A program made the position numbers and the translations under genes. The notes under the pieces were generated by a model that was given only the letters and a program-made list of their open reading frames with translations, was not told the DNA's origin and searched no databases. A stretch of DNA of 64,000 nt from Onchocerca volvulus (Eukaryota; Nematoda; Chromadorea; Rhabditida; Onchocercidae), in contig HG738137.1 in assembly GCA_000499405.2 (NCBI GenBank), forward strand, positions 4,898,001 to 4,962,000, in the 5' to 3' direction. Within the stretch, counting starts at the first letter, position 1. Each line of letters opens with the position of its first letter. Shown piece by piece: positions 25,101 through 38,249 of the stretch.

Positions 25101-26085
25101 GTCTTTATAAGATTTTAGTTTTCGAAGTTTCGAATACTTCATCGATAAGTAAAATTCCTGAAAAAAATAAAGATCTAATAGGCCAAATGTTATGTATTTC
25201 ACCCAGCAAAAAAAAAATAATAATGTCCAAGTACTGCCAACAAAAAGATTTCCATAGATGCTAAAATTTAGTGTTGGGTTTGCTACGCAATTTGAGAGTT
25301 TTGCAATTTTTTGCGAAGTAGATTTTAAAGATTGATTTCAAATTAGTTAATTAAAATCTTGGGTTACTGAATTAAATATGTTCGAAATACAATGAGACAT
25401 CTATTCTAAAAATCTTAGATAATCAAGAAACTAGAAGATTGCTGTACTTCGGTGGCTGAAGTCATAAGTAATCAAAATTGCCCAATCATAATTATGCATA
25501 ATGGAGCACTCTTGATGATAAATGATAAGAACGACGTCTAAAGATTATTAAATGTGAAATCTAATTGTAGGCATATTTTGTCTTCAGGTTCTAATAACAC
25601 TTATCGTTTAGCCGAATCCAGTAGCCCATCAATATTGTAATAATATCGATATAATGTGTGGTACAGATTGACTTACTGGATAAAAGCGAAATATGAAGTA
25701 TAGACCAATAGAATCAGATTCCATAGGTAATGCTATGGACTGCAAGAACTTTTTCCTAAATAAATTTCGAATCACTTGCAAATCTCATTTATTCATTGAA
25801 ATTCGACTTGTGTATTTAGATAAAAATCTGCTTAGAAAATCCTTCATTAAATGAACTTAGCCATTTCTTTCGGCGAAGAGATTAAGAGCGATTCGGCTAA
25901 GAAGTTAAGAAAGATAATTTTTTTGGCCGAAGACTACAATTGAGACAATACTAAGGTAGCAAAAGATTCATCGATATAACAATATTTATTAAACTTAAAG
26001 TTTTTTTTAATTAAATAGTTAAGAGATTTCTATCACATAATGTTATAGAAAAAGATGATTGATTCCATTTTCTTCAATAATACTG
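22110..26085 (+). repeat. Tandem duplication, downstream copy (NEKL-2-like unit B)
   Basis: Counterpart of 17405-20690. Includes about 830 bp (24800-25635) absent from unit A. That segment carries a plus-strand open frame at about 25110-25262 after an acceptor-like GATTTTAG; it could be a lost 3' exon or chance. Confidence 0.85.
22250..24425 (+). CDS. NEK8/9-type protein kinase (NEKL-2-like), copy B, truncated C-terminus
   Basis: Exons 22250-22403, 22655-22719, 22874-22993, 23318-23513, 23642-23763, 23932-24031, 24343-24425; 840 nt, 279 residues. Same exon structure as copy A with all kinase motifs kept (GRGAHS, HRDLK, DFG, SPE). Differences are clustered in exon 1, the KIT/KIR end of exon 5 and exon 6. 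In exon 7 one extra base relative to copy A turns P-P-K-K-T into P-I-stop, removing the last 26 residues. Exon 1 uses ATAA|GTTTGT where copy A has ATGG|GTTAGT, changing one residue. The kinase domain is essentially complete, so activity is plausible; it may also be an early pseudogene. Confidence 0.75.
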
Positions 26086-27511
26086 ATTATAAAAAATACT
26101 AATTTCAGCAATTTTTTGTAGAAAGCTACTATTTTAGCAATTTTCCAAGTTTAAAATTTTGAAGATGGAACAGTTAATTAACAGATTGATATTGTCAAGA
26201 GATAGAGATAAAGAAACTTTCTATTATCAATCATGCCACACATAAATCAACTGTATGATTGATATTAGAAAATGGCTTGTTGAACAAATAATGTTATTGC
26301 CTCATTTTTTTCGAAAATCTCTTTCTGTAATTTTCTGGTTTCAAATGCGATTTTTGTAGATGAATAAAATAATGATTCAACAAACTCCAGTGAGATCTTT
26401 TAAACATAAAGATTGAAACAATTTCCATATTTCTCAAAATTTCCTCTTTCTCAATCATCACTCTATCCAGCATTCGATTCCTCCCATTTAATAACGAACT
26501 TTGACAGCAATGGTGCATTGTTCAGAAGTACTTACTTTACGTTTTGTCTAGATTTTTCCAGCTCTATATGGACATGAAAGGAAGGAGATCCACGAGAGTA
26601 CTGTCATTCTACTTACTTTTTTTGATGATCATTGAGGCTCTGTGTCCTTTAAGTATGAGGAAATGTTTACGTAGGCTTTCAATTGTTTCTATCTAATGTC
26701 CTAATAACTGTGCCTTTCAGACCTGTTCTGTAAACAAACAACAACGTATTTTATAGAAAAATATGAAGAAAACTGTAAAGAGGAAATACATTTGTGATGA
26801 AATTTATTTACATCATAAAAGGATAAGCTATGCATTACTTAAGATGTTTGGAGAAACTTGCATTGTGGGATTGAGAAAGAGATAGCTTTAAATTAAGAAG
26901 GCAGGTGAGACTAGTAAAGTTGCCTTTTCACAAGCTTCTGAAATATAGTTGACTTCATAGCAGTGCTTTTGGCTGGTCGGAACGAAGATCGAATTCTCTT
27001 TTAGTTACAAAAAAGAAGTCAAAAAAAAAAATAAAAAGTACGCAACCAAAATACTAATGCACAATCCCAATTCTCCTTATAAAGAATGAGAATTGCAGAA
27101 CATTTTCCTTGAAATAGTTCTATATCGCTTCACATATGCTTCAACAGCTCGATATCCTAAAAAATTTTGTAATAAAAAAAAAATTTATCATACATTATCA
27201 TTAGATAAAAAAGGAATCGCAACTGCTCGCTCCACGTTGCTTTCATTGCTTAATAAATCATCATTGTACTGTGTCATAAATTTGGGTCGTCGCAAAGAAT
27301 ACTGATTTATTGCGGACTGAAAATTAAAGTAATTCTTCAATTTTTATAAAGAAGTAAAAAATTAATGAAAGTAAGCGACGATAAAATTGAAAACCTCCAT
27401 ATCTGATCACTGGAAAAAAAATACGAACTATTGCAAAGGCAACTTCATGTCTGAATTTATTTGATGACATAAATGACTTATGCTAGATATACTTATGGCT
27501 AAATATTGATA
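24426..27511. other. 3' flank of kinase copy B and intergenic DNA
   Basis: To about 26085 this is the duplicated flank plus the unit-B-specific segment. From 26090 to 27511 no repeat or coding signal is recognised; small open frames at 26294-26518 and 27093-27305 have no domain. Confidence 0.5.
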
Positions 27512-30500
27512 TCAGCGCTTCACCTTTTCCTGAAGAGGTTCTTTATATGTTCGAAATGTGCAGCTACAGAGATACGTCGTCATATTTTTCCGGAATCGCT
27601 CATTTATGAAACAATAAGTTATCGGATTTGCGCATGCACTTATATGAGTTAGCAGTGTTATATATGCATTCACCCTTCTGTTCCACAAATGAATCTACAA
27701 AGTTCGTTTATGATTTCAAAAAGTTCGCAGCCCTTTCATCAGAAAAGAAAAAAAAAGAAAAAAAACAGCAATATTATTGCTTATAATCGGAAAATGCAGA
27801 AATCAAGACGTAGAGAAAGTAATAGAGATCCTTAAGAATGGAAGTGTCCTAATGGATGATGTATAAGAGATGTACGAAACAATTATGGTATTATCTACAT
27901 TAAAATCATGAAAACGGGTCTCGTCAAACACAAGTAGAGTTATCCTCTAAGATTTGAAACTTTTGGAACGGTTTGGTCAAGTTCAAGATTTTTTTTTTGA
28001 GTAACAATACTTAATACTTCGTTAATTGGTGGAACTGTTGACCATATTTTTTCCAGACAGCTTATAATCGATCAATTTAGGCAGCATAATTGCAATTTTG
28101 AGTTGTCTTACTTCAAATTAAAACTCCGAATATAACGAATCGCTCAAAATTTCATACCCGAATGAGATCAGTTGTTCTAATTGTGAGCCACCAAATAAAA
28201 CTCGGTGTCCAGCAGATAACGAAAGCAATAACAATGATGATTAGCATCCTAATTACGCGGCGTTTTGCTTCAATTATTTTTTCCTGAATTAATTTTTGTT
28301 ATTGAAATTCTTTGCTTTCCATTTCAAAGGTATTATTTCATCCAGGAGATAACACAGTATGACTTTCAATCGTTGAGGATATCACATTTAATTCAAAATG
28401 TCAATTTTTATTTAATTCGTTAAAGAATAGTGCAAAACAAAACCATAATATCTGTTCCTGTCAGTACTTTTTTCAGTCCCTTTTCTCTAACAGCATAAAA
28501 ACATATAAAATTTCTGCAAAAAAATAAGTATTATTCTTCAAAAATAGTAAAAAAGTTCAGGAGAAAATCCTTCTCGAAATAACAACCTGACGATTGCTTC
28601 GAAGCATATAGCCACACTCATAACTACCATATGCTTTACTGCTAGCCGATGACCGGAATGCAGAAGCGCTGTTGCTGCTGAAATTTGTAAGATTTCGGTG
28701 AAGTTGGAACTTTCCAAAAATATACGATTTTTACAATTTCCCTCTACTCGAAAGACGAAATCTCCAGCAAATTGATGATGCTAATAGAATGGATGATTTG
28801 ATGACCTGGAAGTGGCGTTTTTTCGAGCATTATATTTACGGCTTGCGCTGCATAAACTACATGAAGGAGCATTTTTTCGTCTCAAATCATTTGCCGAATC
28901 CTGCAATTGGATATATTTGAGAAAAATACAAAAAAGATACAAACTATGAAAAGCATCTAACTCATTTAATAACAATATCAAATAACAGTAAAATAGGTAT
29001 TGTAATAATGAAAATGGAACAAATAACTTTTTTTTCTTCTTTTTTTTTTTTTAATCAATTCCGCAGGTACTTCCTACAAATAAAGTATTCAAACAGTCAG
29101 AGAAACGATGAACTATCAGAATTTTCTTTGGAGAAGAAATTCAGAAATTTCTGATTTCAAAAAAGTTTAAAAAGATGATACTAGTGAAAGCAAGAATTTT
29201 AAAAATATTTGTTTTAAATATTTTAAATCATAAAATCCTATTTATAAACCATTTTATTTAATGATGATTTAAATGATAGAAGAATGTAGTTTAACTCACA
29301 TCACAAGAAATATTGTGCTTCTTATTGTTCTGCTCGAGAAATGATGAATAAATCCAACTTGGAAATGGTCTCTTCGGTTTTATAAGACCTATGTTCATAT
29401 CATTCATCATTGTCATCAAAAAAAAAGATTGTTGTTATTTGTTGTTTTTACAAATTTTATCTTTTCATTTTAATAAAAATAAGAATTTTTGATTTGGAAA
29501 AAATATTTAGATTTAAATGTTAAAAAAGTTACTTCTAAATTTAACAATTACTTGAATGGCTTTCCGTACAATTGCGACCTGTTGTTGATTTCATTTCTAA
29601 TTGATTGTTTGAATGAAGAGTTTTAATCACTTTGTAATATAAAAATAACATAATACTTAGTGGTATGAATAACAATAGCTGAAATTTCATATTACAAGAA
29701 AACTGAAAAAGATTCGTCGTAACTTAATTGTAAGCAATGAGGGAAAGAAATGTTTGTTGGCAGTGTCGAGAGACTGTGACATCTCTCCCTGAAATCTTCA
29801 AAGAAAAAGTGAACTCTGACCAGTGTTACATGAATTTGATAAAAAAAATCTATTAAAGGAGAAGCGGTTGAACGACAATTCCAATGTGTTCGATAGGGAA
29901 TAGCGTCGTAGATCACCAATGCACCAATATTACTCGCAAATGCAACGAACCAAACAAACGATATAAGTACGAACAAACGACGCTGCAAGAAAGAATCGCT
30001 TTGAAATAATATACTACAACTAATTCATAGCAAAGTTTCATTTTGTTAATGCTCATTGCTTAAAACCTAAAAAATTTTGCTGAAATTCTGCAAAAATGAA
30101 TTGGCCTAATGTTGATTTAATTTTAGCAGTTTTCATCAGAAAGCATTTAGTATTATTCATCATTTTTAGGACAAATCGATATTCCAAGAATCTGATTTAA
30201 ACTTTAGAAAATTTTCTCAGTGATAAAATCGCATTTTGAACAATACCTTTGAAAGCCAAATCATTAATTCTAGTGGACGGCATATTGCGTAGTAACGTTC
30301 GAGTGCAATTAAAACTAATGTATAAGCTGATGCGCAAACTGTTACAGCTGAAATATAAACTGTTATCGTTCTTGTGGACATTTGTCTTACTCTTACATAT
30401 CTCTTCGTTATACTTCCATCCAACTTTGTTTAAAATTATTAGAACAAAAAAAATGCTAGAATGAACTTAAAAGAATGGAAATTCGTAAAAACGAAGGGCG

Positions 30501-31398
30501 AAATATTGTTGGAGCTAAAAATAATGATGTAATAAATGTGAAGTAAGGAATTCTTTATTGGAGCAATGCCTTCTCGAACTAAGTTGCGTAAAATCGATAA
30601 TTAAAATTTCCAAAAAAAACAAAGAACTCATGAAAGTACAAAACTCACGCTGTAAGTAGGCAGCGAATTTGCACACATATGGTCCCAACAACCAACATTG
30701 TGATATTTCACTCATTAAAGTTGGTGGAATGCAAATCAGTGAACTAAACTTTTGGTACCAAATTAATTTTGTTACATGAATCAAGAAATGGTTTTTTTTT
30801 TTGTTTGTCTTTCTCAATGCAATGAAAATTAAATTATCGTGAATGTGAATATTTTAATGAGATTAACTTTGTTGAAGTTCGATCTCATATCGAAAAACCG
30901 AATTACTACAAATCAATCTTTCTTTTTTTTGCAAAATGGTTTTTCTATTATGATTCTAGAATTATAACAACTGAACAAGTGGATAATAACTGATTTCAAC
31001 TCGGCCAATTAGTGGCAGAATTTTCCCGTCTTGTTTGAAATATCTGCAATGCATATCTCGTGATGTTTCCATAATCTTTTACACTCAAATCAGATTTGCC
31101 ATTCCATAACTAACCGTAACAAATCGGCAATTGCTAAATTCAACAATAACATATCGGTGATTGAACGTGTAGTGCGTCGTTGAAGTTTAATGATAACCAG
31201 TATTATCACTGAATTGCCGAGAAGTGATAGGACGAAAATGGCGATGAAGCATAAACCAATGAATACGTTGTAACAGGTGAACTGTGGAATGCATGCCATA
31301 CCTATATTATTTCTGCCTAATTTAAGGCCATTCTCAATATGAGCAAATGAGCACAATAGTGATTTGAATGAAAGAAGTAAATGCAAGAAACTTTGCAA
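27512..31398 (-). CDS. Cholecystokinin-receptor-like neuropeptide GPCR, at least 9 exons
   Basis: Minus-strand exons: 31398-31115, 30743-30649, 30347-30247, 29982-29821, 29678-29553, 28900-28806, 28677-28587, 28283-28158, 27694-27512; 1263 nt, about 420 residues if the ATG at 31398 is used. TM1 holds LLGNSVIILV; TM2 NLAIADLL; then CWLLGPYVCK with the conserved ECL1 Cys; TM3 ends ALERYYAICRPL (ERY); ECL2 Cys is in HWNCRS; TM5 FIPLSIMLFLYY; a Ser-rich third loop; TM6 AKRRVIRMLIIIVIAFVICW with CWTP; TM7 NPITYCFINERF; C-tail with a CSC motif. The R-x-x-R-M-L and ICRPL contexts fit the CKR-1/CKR-2 (CCK/sulfakinin) group; another peptide receptor class is possible. A further exon with signal-peptide-like sequence (31804-31626) may be the true 5' end. 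An optional loop exon at 29388-29300 has the wrong phase for the model given. Confidence 0.8.
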
Positions 31399-31625
31399 TC
31401 AATTGATAAGCGATAATTCATTGATTCTTGATGGATATGGCTTGTGAGATTATTCGAATAGCGTTTAACTTCTCCAACAATTTCTATTAGTTGATGCTGG
31501 AGAGATGAAATTAATGATGAAAGAATACTGGAACCTTCTGCGAAAAAAAAAAAAGAAAAAAAAGGACTTTGTACCTACCCAAAAAAGGGACTTTGTACTT
31601 TTCGATAGTTTCATACCGAAATTAC

Positions 31626-31804
31626 CGACCAAGCAATGAATAAAAAATTGAAATGAAACTTGATCTGCAATCTTTACTTCTAATGAGTAGCTTGACTAGC
31701 ATTCTTGGCATAGGAGTAGAAGGCACAGAACACTCGTGTTGCTGATAAAAAATGATAAAAGTGACAATGAATATAACATAAAATGCAAGTATTTGAGCGA
31801 ACAT
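31626..31804 (-). CDS. Possible 5' exon encoding a signal-peptide-like sequence
   Basis: ATG at 31804 opens a frame with a strongly hydrophobic start (ILAFYVIFIVTFIIF) followed by QQHECSVPSTP, and ends at a good donor, GGTCG|GTAATT, at 31626. It lies 230 bp upstream of the first GPCR exon on the same strand. Its phase does not join directly to the GPCR exon as drawn, so it may belong to an alternative transcript, need a missed exon, or be unrelated. Confidence 0.3.
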
Positions 31805-34800
31805 TCATGAGTGAAGTATGAGAGAATCATTGCCAAAATGTGAACTTAGAAGGGAACAACAGATAGCAACAAAGTGATAGATGAAAGATCGTCGCTTGAA
31901 GGATGGATGCAACTCTGTTTTACCAAATCTAATTAACTGAAGATTCTACCCAAAAATATCATTTATATAAGTATTTTTTTTCTTTTTTGCATTGATTTAT
32001 TATCATTGATACTATTATTTTTCATGTTATGATAAAGTTTAATGATTTGAACTCAAAAATATCATCTCTCTTTCATAAGTTCTGCATGGAACTTTAGAGT
32101 TCAGGATGTATTTTGAAATTATATTTCGGAAGAGGTGTGTCGTTAACTTCGAGTTATACAAAAACCGGAATAAGTCATTCCGATTTAAAAAAAATTTTTT
32201 CTTTTTTTTTACTTTTTTCATTTCTTTTTTTCTTCTTTTTTTTTCTCAAACTTGTAAAACCATCACTGAGTATTTCCAATGTTAGACTTTAGATTAATAA
32301 ACAAGAAATTACATTATTAAAAAGTATAAAAGAATCTTAAAGATTAAAACTATAAACTCCATTCATCCGAAATATTCTTTAAACAATGCACAAGTTTCAT
32401 CGAAATCATTGTGCAAACATTTAAGCAATATTAGATTTCATAAATTATATTTTATCCTTTTCCTAACTAAAACGGCAATTAAAAACTCAAAAAAATACTT
32501 TTGACATACACTTATGAAGTAATACTGAATTCGGAATCTAACAATGAAGCCAAAAAAAAAAAAGTGGGTATTTGAAATGGCAACAAATGTTCACCCAGAC
32601 CGATTCACAAGAAAACTCTAATAATTTTACATAAAATGGAAATATTATTGTAGATAAAATTGAGTTTGACATAAGTCTAGTATTTCGATTTGCTTTTTTT
32701 TGGTAAAAATTATTTCAAACAGTATTTCTAATAAAATTATTTCCATTTAAACATATTCTCCTAGATAGTTTCAATTAAGGAAAACATTATTGAATTGATG
32801 TTTCTTTACGGCCTGCATACTTACTTGCAAATAAAACTAATTTAAGTATATTTTTTACCAAATGTATTGGAAAATGAAAGTGACAGATATTTGCCGTAAA
32901 AATCCTGTGCTATTAATATTTAATTCTCACGATATTTTATATTTTAAATAATTGTAATAGAAAAGGATTAAAAACGATTTTTTTTTTTTTAATTTTCAAA
33001 AGCTATAGTATTACTACAATTGAATTTAACCATTATATTATCAAAATTGTTGTCTAAAATTTCAAATGTTTTAGCAGCACTTTTATGTGTATCTTTTTTG
33101 GGATAAATGACAAATAGTTTTGCAACAAATTTTAAGTAGCAAAGATGAAATTTAATTTTCAAAGAAATGATAAATGCAGACAAATGAAATAAGTTTGAAA
33201 CAAATGACTTACTAGACAAACAAACAATTCGAAGATGGAACAGCTGTTTTCCCAATTGCTTAATAATTGCAAAATCTGATGGCAGTTTGATCGAAATCTT
33301 ATCGATCATATGATAAATCACTAATGTTGGCTATAATCATTATATAAGAGAAAATAAAGAATGATAAATTGTATTTATAATATTCGGATTAAAGAATCCA
33401 GACGAAAAATGCAAATGTCAATTCTTTATCTTCAACGAATTTTAATGAAGTAGAATCGTGAATGGTAGTGGTGGAATTAATTCATTTGATGCAATTCTCT
33501 ACTTAATAATAAATTTTATGAGGCATGTTTGCATGTTTATCTTGCGGTTGCGTACTTTTTGCCAAGATATGAATATTTCTTTACAATTCTATTAACTCGA
33601 CAATGAACTTCAATTCAGTTCTTAATTAATAAACTGAAAGGATGAATTTAGAGGATATAAAAATGGTCGTAAAATAGTGTTAAAAAGAAAAGGACTTTTT
33701 CCACAACTAACGGGATTAGTGAAAAATTTCATAATTAAGTGAAGGCAGCGAAAGAAATGAACAATTTTGAGTACTGAATAATCGATGCAACAATATCCGA
33801 TGCAAAGTCAATTATAAATCATCCAATATTTAACTGCTCAAACATTTTTTGTAAAGATTATTAAAATGACTGTTTGAAACTGTTTTCTTCATGAAATGCG
33901 TGAAGAACATTTTCAAAAAAAAAAAAAAAAATGAAATTGTTCAGGCTTTTTTCTGATTTCAATTGGAATTCTGTCAGTCGAAACTTATTTAAACATTTTT
34001 CATTCTTTTGAAGGAAAAAAAGAATGGATAATGTTGAATTTCTCGGTGAAAAAGAAGAAAATGTAGTTAGAATTCATCATCATTGTTACCGATTTATGAG
34101 TACCTCCATTTCATCTACTGCTATAGATCCGTATGAATTTGACCCGTGTGAAATTTGTTATCAGTCGCTATCAGTCAAATCAATGTTATTTAGCGGCGAT
34201 TATCGATAATAGAGAGTAGCGATTTGAGACCGAAGGGCTCAAAATTTTTTGCAGAAGATTTATACAACAAAAAAAAATTTCATATTATCGTCGGAAGATT
34301 CGAATTTTCGTCAAAATTTGTTCCCCGAAATTTTCACCAATTTTATCATAACTCTGTCAAACTTTTCTTGGCCAATGAATTTTTCACATGTATTCTTCAT
34401 TACAATCTTTTCTAGTCCTATTTTCCCCAATAAGTATTTCGGTATTCTACTAGCTAATTTCAGCAATTGACATTTTTTTTGGGATTGATAGTCTTAATGA
34501 ATGAAATTTTTTTGTGAGAAAAAATTCTGCTGATCGAAATATTACTTTTGAGTAAAAGAAATGATCATGGATTACAAACGGTTGCGACAATCTGGTCGAA
34601 TCACATGGGGATTAGACATTTTCAAAACAAAACAAAAAATATGGATCGATAAGTCATTGTGAATTTTTTTTCAATTTCAGGAAAATTTATAATAAAAAAA
34701 AAGAGCCAATAAAAAGAATTACTTGAAATATATTTCCTTACCTTCATTACATTACTCTTTCTGAATATTCACTGCGTCATAAATAGAATATTGTGACATG

Positions 34801-37800
34801 AATTTTAAATAAGTCTCTCTAGAAGAGATGCTTTATACGATGTCATTTGTCCAACCAAACTCAACAACAAGTCTTTCTAATCATTCCTCCACTCTTCTCC
34901 TATACTATCATTTCCATTCCACGACGAATTACTTTGATGAATTTTATTTTATCATTTTATATCCCCAAAATAAATCGCTTGAAGCAATAAAAAAGCCATT
35001 AAAAAATTTTGCTCTACAGAAAATTAATTTAAAGTTTTGAAAAAATTCACGAGCGGAAATTAAAACAGTATTATTTTAATTTCCATACTAAAAGTCTCTT
35101 TTTTAATCTTAGAGCTTTAAAATGAATACTTTTACAAATCTTTTCCAAAATCTCGTGAGCCACTATCGACCATCATATGAAGGAATAATCCTTTAAATAC
35201 ATGATCGAAGAAATTATGTGATGTGTGCATAACTTGTATAAAACTCTTACATTCGGAACCTTTCAATTTGATCACTTTCTGAATTTTCATTCATTGGGGT
35301 TTTGGAGAAATTTTAGACAAGAAATGCAATTCAAGCCAACATTTATTTTTCAGAAGCAAAATGAGTGAGTGAATATTTAGCTCAGTAGGAATTAATTGTG
35401 TCATAAAACTATAAAATAGGATCAGAAGGATTTTATAAATCATTGAAAATGAAAAAGCATTTAGGAATTCTCAACAATTTTGAGAAATATATCAATTTCG
35501 ATTACATCAATTTCCAAAATATCAATTTCGATTTTTAAGCCTATTTTTAACCAATTTGAGGACTATCATTATGAAATGTGCTATGGTGCATGAAAATTTT
35601 ATTGAATTCCAAAATTTTGCTAATGAATATATGTTTTTTTATGAATAAAATTCTGAGGAACTAAAGGAAAGCAGTGTGTTTTCATTTTCTTTCGTTAAAT
35701 TATTAGCCAAAAATTTTACTTGTACAAAGACTATTCTTAGCTTTTCGTTTAGCGCATGAATGAGTATATATTACAGTGAAATTTCCACTCAAATTCATGT
35801 CTTCTATGAAAATTTTAGAGGATGGAAATTAAATTGATTAGAATCGCTCCACTGATTGTTCGCGTGTCATCGAAGAACAAAATGATTCGTTTCAGAAAAG
35901 GTATTTAATAAAAACATACCAAACTTTTCTACAAAATTCATAACAGGAAGAAATATTGTTAAAACCGACAGACCAGTGTAATTGCGAAGGAAAGTTTAGT
36001 TTGAGGAGTTTCTTCAAAATCGTTCCTTGCAAGTCGATTGAAATAGTTTTTATACAGTTCAAATAAACAAAAAGAAAGTACTTAGAATTATCTAACTGAA
36101 TATACCAATAATGATAAGAAGAACAAATTTCTACAGCGATTCTGGGAAAATTTTGTTCAGCGACTGATCATTGATTATTGTTGGAAGTTTTCAAAGCAAA
36201 AATTGAATGAAATGGTGGAGAAAAAAGAAAAAATTTTGGAGAATTAATGTTGGTGGAAGAACGGTTGAAGCGAATGCTTGATAAAAGTGACCGTATGATT
36301 ATGAATTAACAGGAAAATTAAATGGTAATGGGATCAGGCATATAGCTAAAAGAAAAAAAAATGAAAATGACATCGACTTCATCTTAATTAACTTTTCATA
36401 TGATTCACAAAATATGAGGCCTTTTCAAATTGCAAATCAAAAAAACAAACCGATGGGAATAAGGCCTTGTTTAGTACATAAATAAAAATGAAAATGTTCG
36501 TTGTAGTTCTTCACATAACGTTGCAAGTTTTTCATCGATTTGTTTTGAAATTTTGATACAACGTTGCATTCGAACAGGCGTCCGTTTTTATGCAGATATA
36601 CCTACTTTTTTTACCTTCACACCTGGGACAGGTAAAAGTAAGTGAGTGAATTGAATTTTCTGACCATCCCTACTTCTTATATTGTTCATTTTTACACAAC
36701 GTCTCAAGTTCTTTACCGATTGATTTAAAATTTCAATGCAACGTTGCATTCGAATAGCACGTATTTCTGTATAAATAAGGCGCGTGTTTAAGAACTTTCG
36801 GATTAATTGGAGCCAGCCAAGCTAAGCGTAGCCGGATCTAGCTAAGTGAAAATATATGGACTTTAATCAAAGTCATGCTGATTTTATCAATAGCTTCAGG
36901 AATATGAATTCAATAGACAACGAAATTGGTCATGTGAATAGTTGAAGATATTGAACAGTCAATGAGAAGAGCAGGAAGGTATCAGAAAAGTGAAATATAT
37001 ATTTCTTCGCGCTTTATAACGAAAAACAAAAGCTAAAAGAGAAAAACAAGACTCTCGAGGAAAAATGTCCCTGTTAATTATATATATTGCCATATAAAGC
37101 AATAAATTAATAACAGTGGATCAATTGGTATATCTGAATATGAATTCATTAGCGATATGTGAATGGCGATTTCTCTCATATTGTCGTTTTACAATGACGT
37201 ATCAGAGCTTCTCATAATTTGTCCATAAGCATTAGTTATATTGGCGAATATATCAGTAGTAATAATAATAAGCAATTGAATCAAACAGTTAGATTTTTGA
37301 TTTATCATAACAATTATTTTGCTTCCAACTGTTGTGAAATCATTTGCCAAATAATTTCGCAATAGTTGGAAGTAATTAGTTGATAAAGAATAGATCTTTT
37401 AATTTGAAACTGAAATGAATTAATTTTAGTATTTTAACATTAATTTTTCTCATTTTCTTCGGCAAAAACTTCAGATTTCAAATCATTCCGATTTGAGCAA
37501 AATTGCTTTTTAACTTGAAAGATCAAAGCAGACTCTTATTTGCAAAAATTTCAGGAATATTATGTCTTTAGTTCGTGAAGTCACTTTGACAGATACATTT
37601 GTTGGAATCTAGAAGCGTAATGTTGTTTGTGATAGTGTAGATAATATAGGAAATTAATGAGATTGTTAAGTCAATAAGTAAAAGAAAGAGATGGCTTAAA
37701 GAAAACAAGCTTAGTAATGAATAGAAAAAATCAAATCTGAAGATGTATGGATAGTAATATTAGCATAGAAGAGCTTTGAACCGAGTTTCTACGTTTTTAT

Positions 37801-38249
37801 AATATCGAAATATTTCACTCCAAAAGGATATCTTTAGGATACCGTCTTCCGAAATTTCGTGATTATCCTCTCAAGTTAGAGGATAATTCATTGCTGGAAG
37901 ATTTCAAAATTAATATTTTATTTCAAAATTCATTTCAAATTGACATTAGATCTGTATATAAGACATGACAGTAAGTCTGTTCATTTGACATTAGATCTGC
38001 TTACATATACGTCAATCTGGTAAGAAAGAAATATAATGGTGTGAAACAAATGTAATGAAAACAATTAACAAATGAAATTCAAACTATAACTAAAAAAGGC
38101 ATGGTTTTATAAAAATACAATTATCCTACCAAATCTTTTTGAAATAATTCTTTTTCTCCTATATTAAACTTTTCACAAAAAAAAATGTCGATATTTTGAA
38201 GTACAACTACTTGTTTTCAGGTCTAAGGATTTTTCATCTTTTTTAATCT
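31805..38249. other. 6.4 kb gene-poor region
   Basis: No gene I can support. A 61-codon frame at 34024-34209 (plus) and a 110-codon frame at 32989-33321 (minus) show no domain. The only structured element is the repeat at 36512-36798. A 15-base direct repeat, TTGACATTAGATCTG, occurs near 37940 and 37987. Confidence 0.5.
36512..36798 (-). repeat. ~290-bp dispersed repeat, inverted relative to 40300-40576
   Basis: Built from two related half-units (36512-36580 and 36697-36798), each with CACA(T)AACGT near one end and CAACGTTGCATTCGAA near the other, flanking a core with GGGACAGGTAAAAGTAAGTG. The reverse complement of the whole unit matches 40300-40576 in the same order. It ends in a GCGCGTGTTTAAGAACTTT-type terminus. 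Confidence 0.7.

Noticed and set aside
29300..29388. Extra third-loop exon in the GPCR
   Set aside because: Splice sites look good but the phase does not follow from the TM5 exon as drawn, while skipping it keeps the frame into the next exon. Kept only as a possible alternative exon.
32989..33321. 110-codon minus-strand frame
   Set aside because: No domain, AT-driven composition, no supporting splice sites or neighbours.
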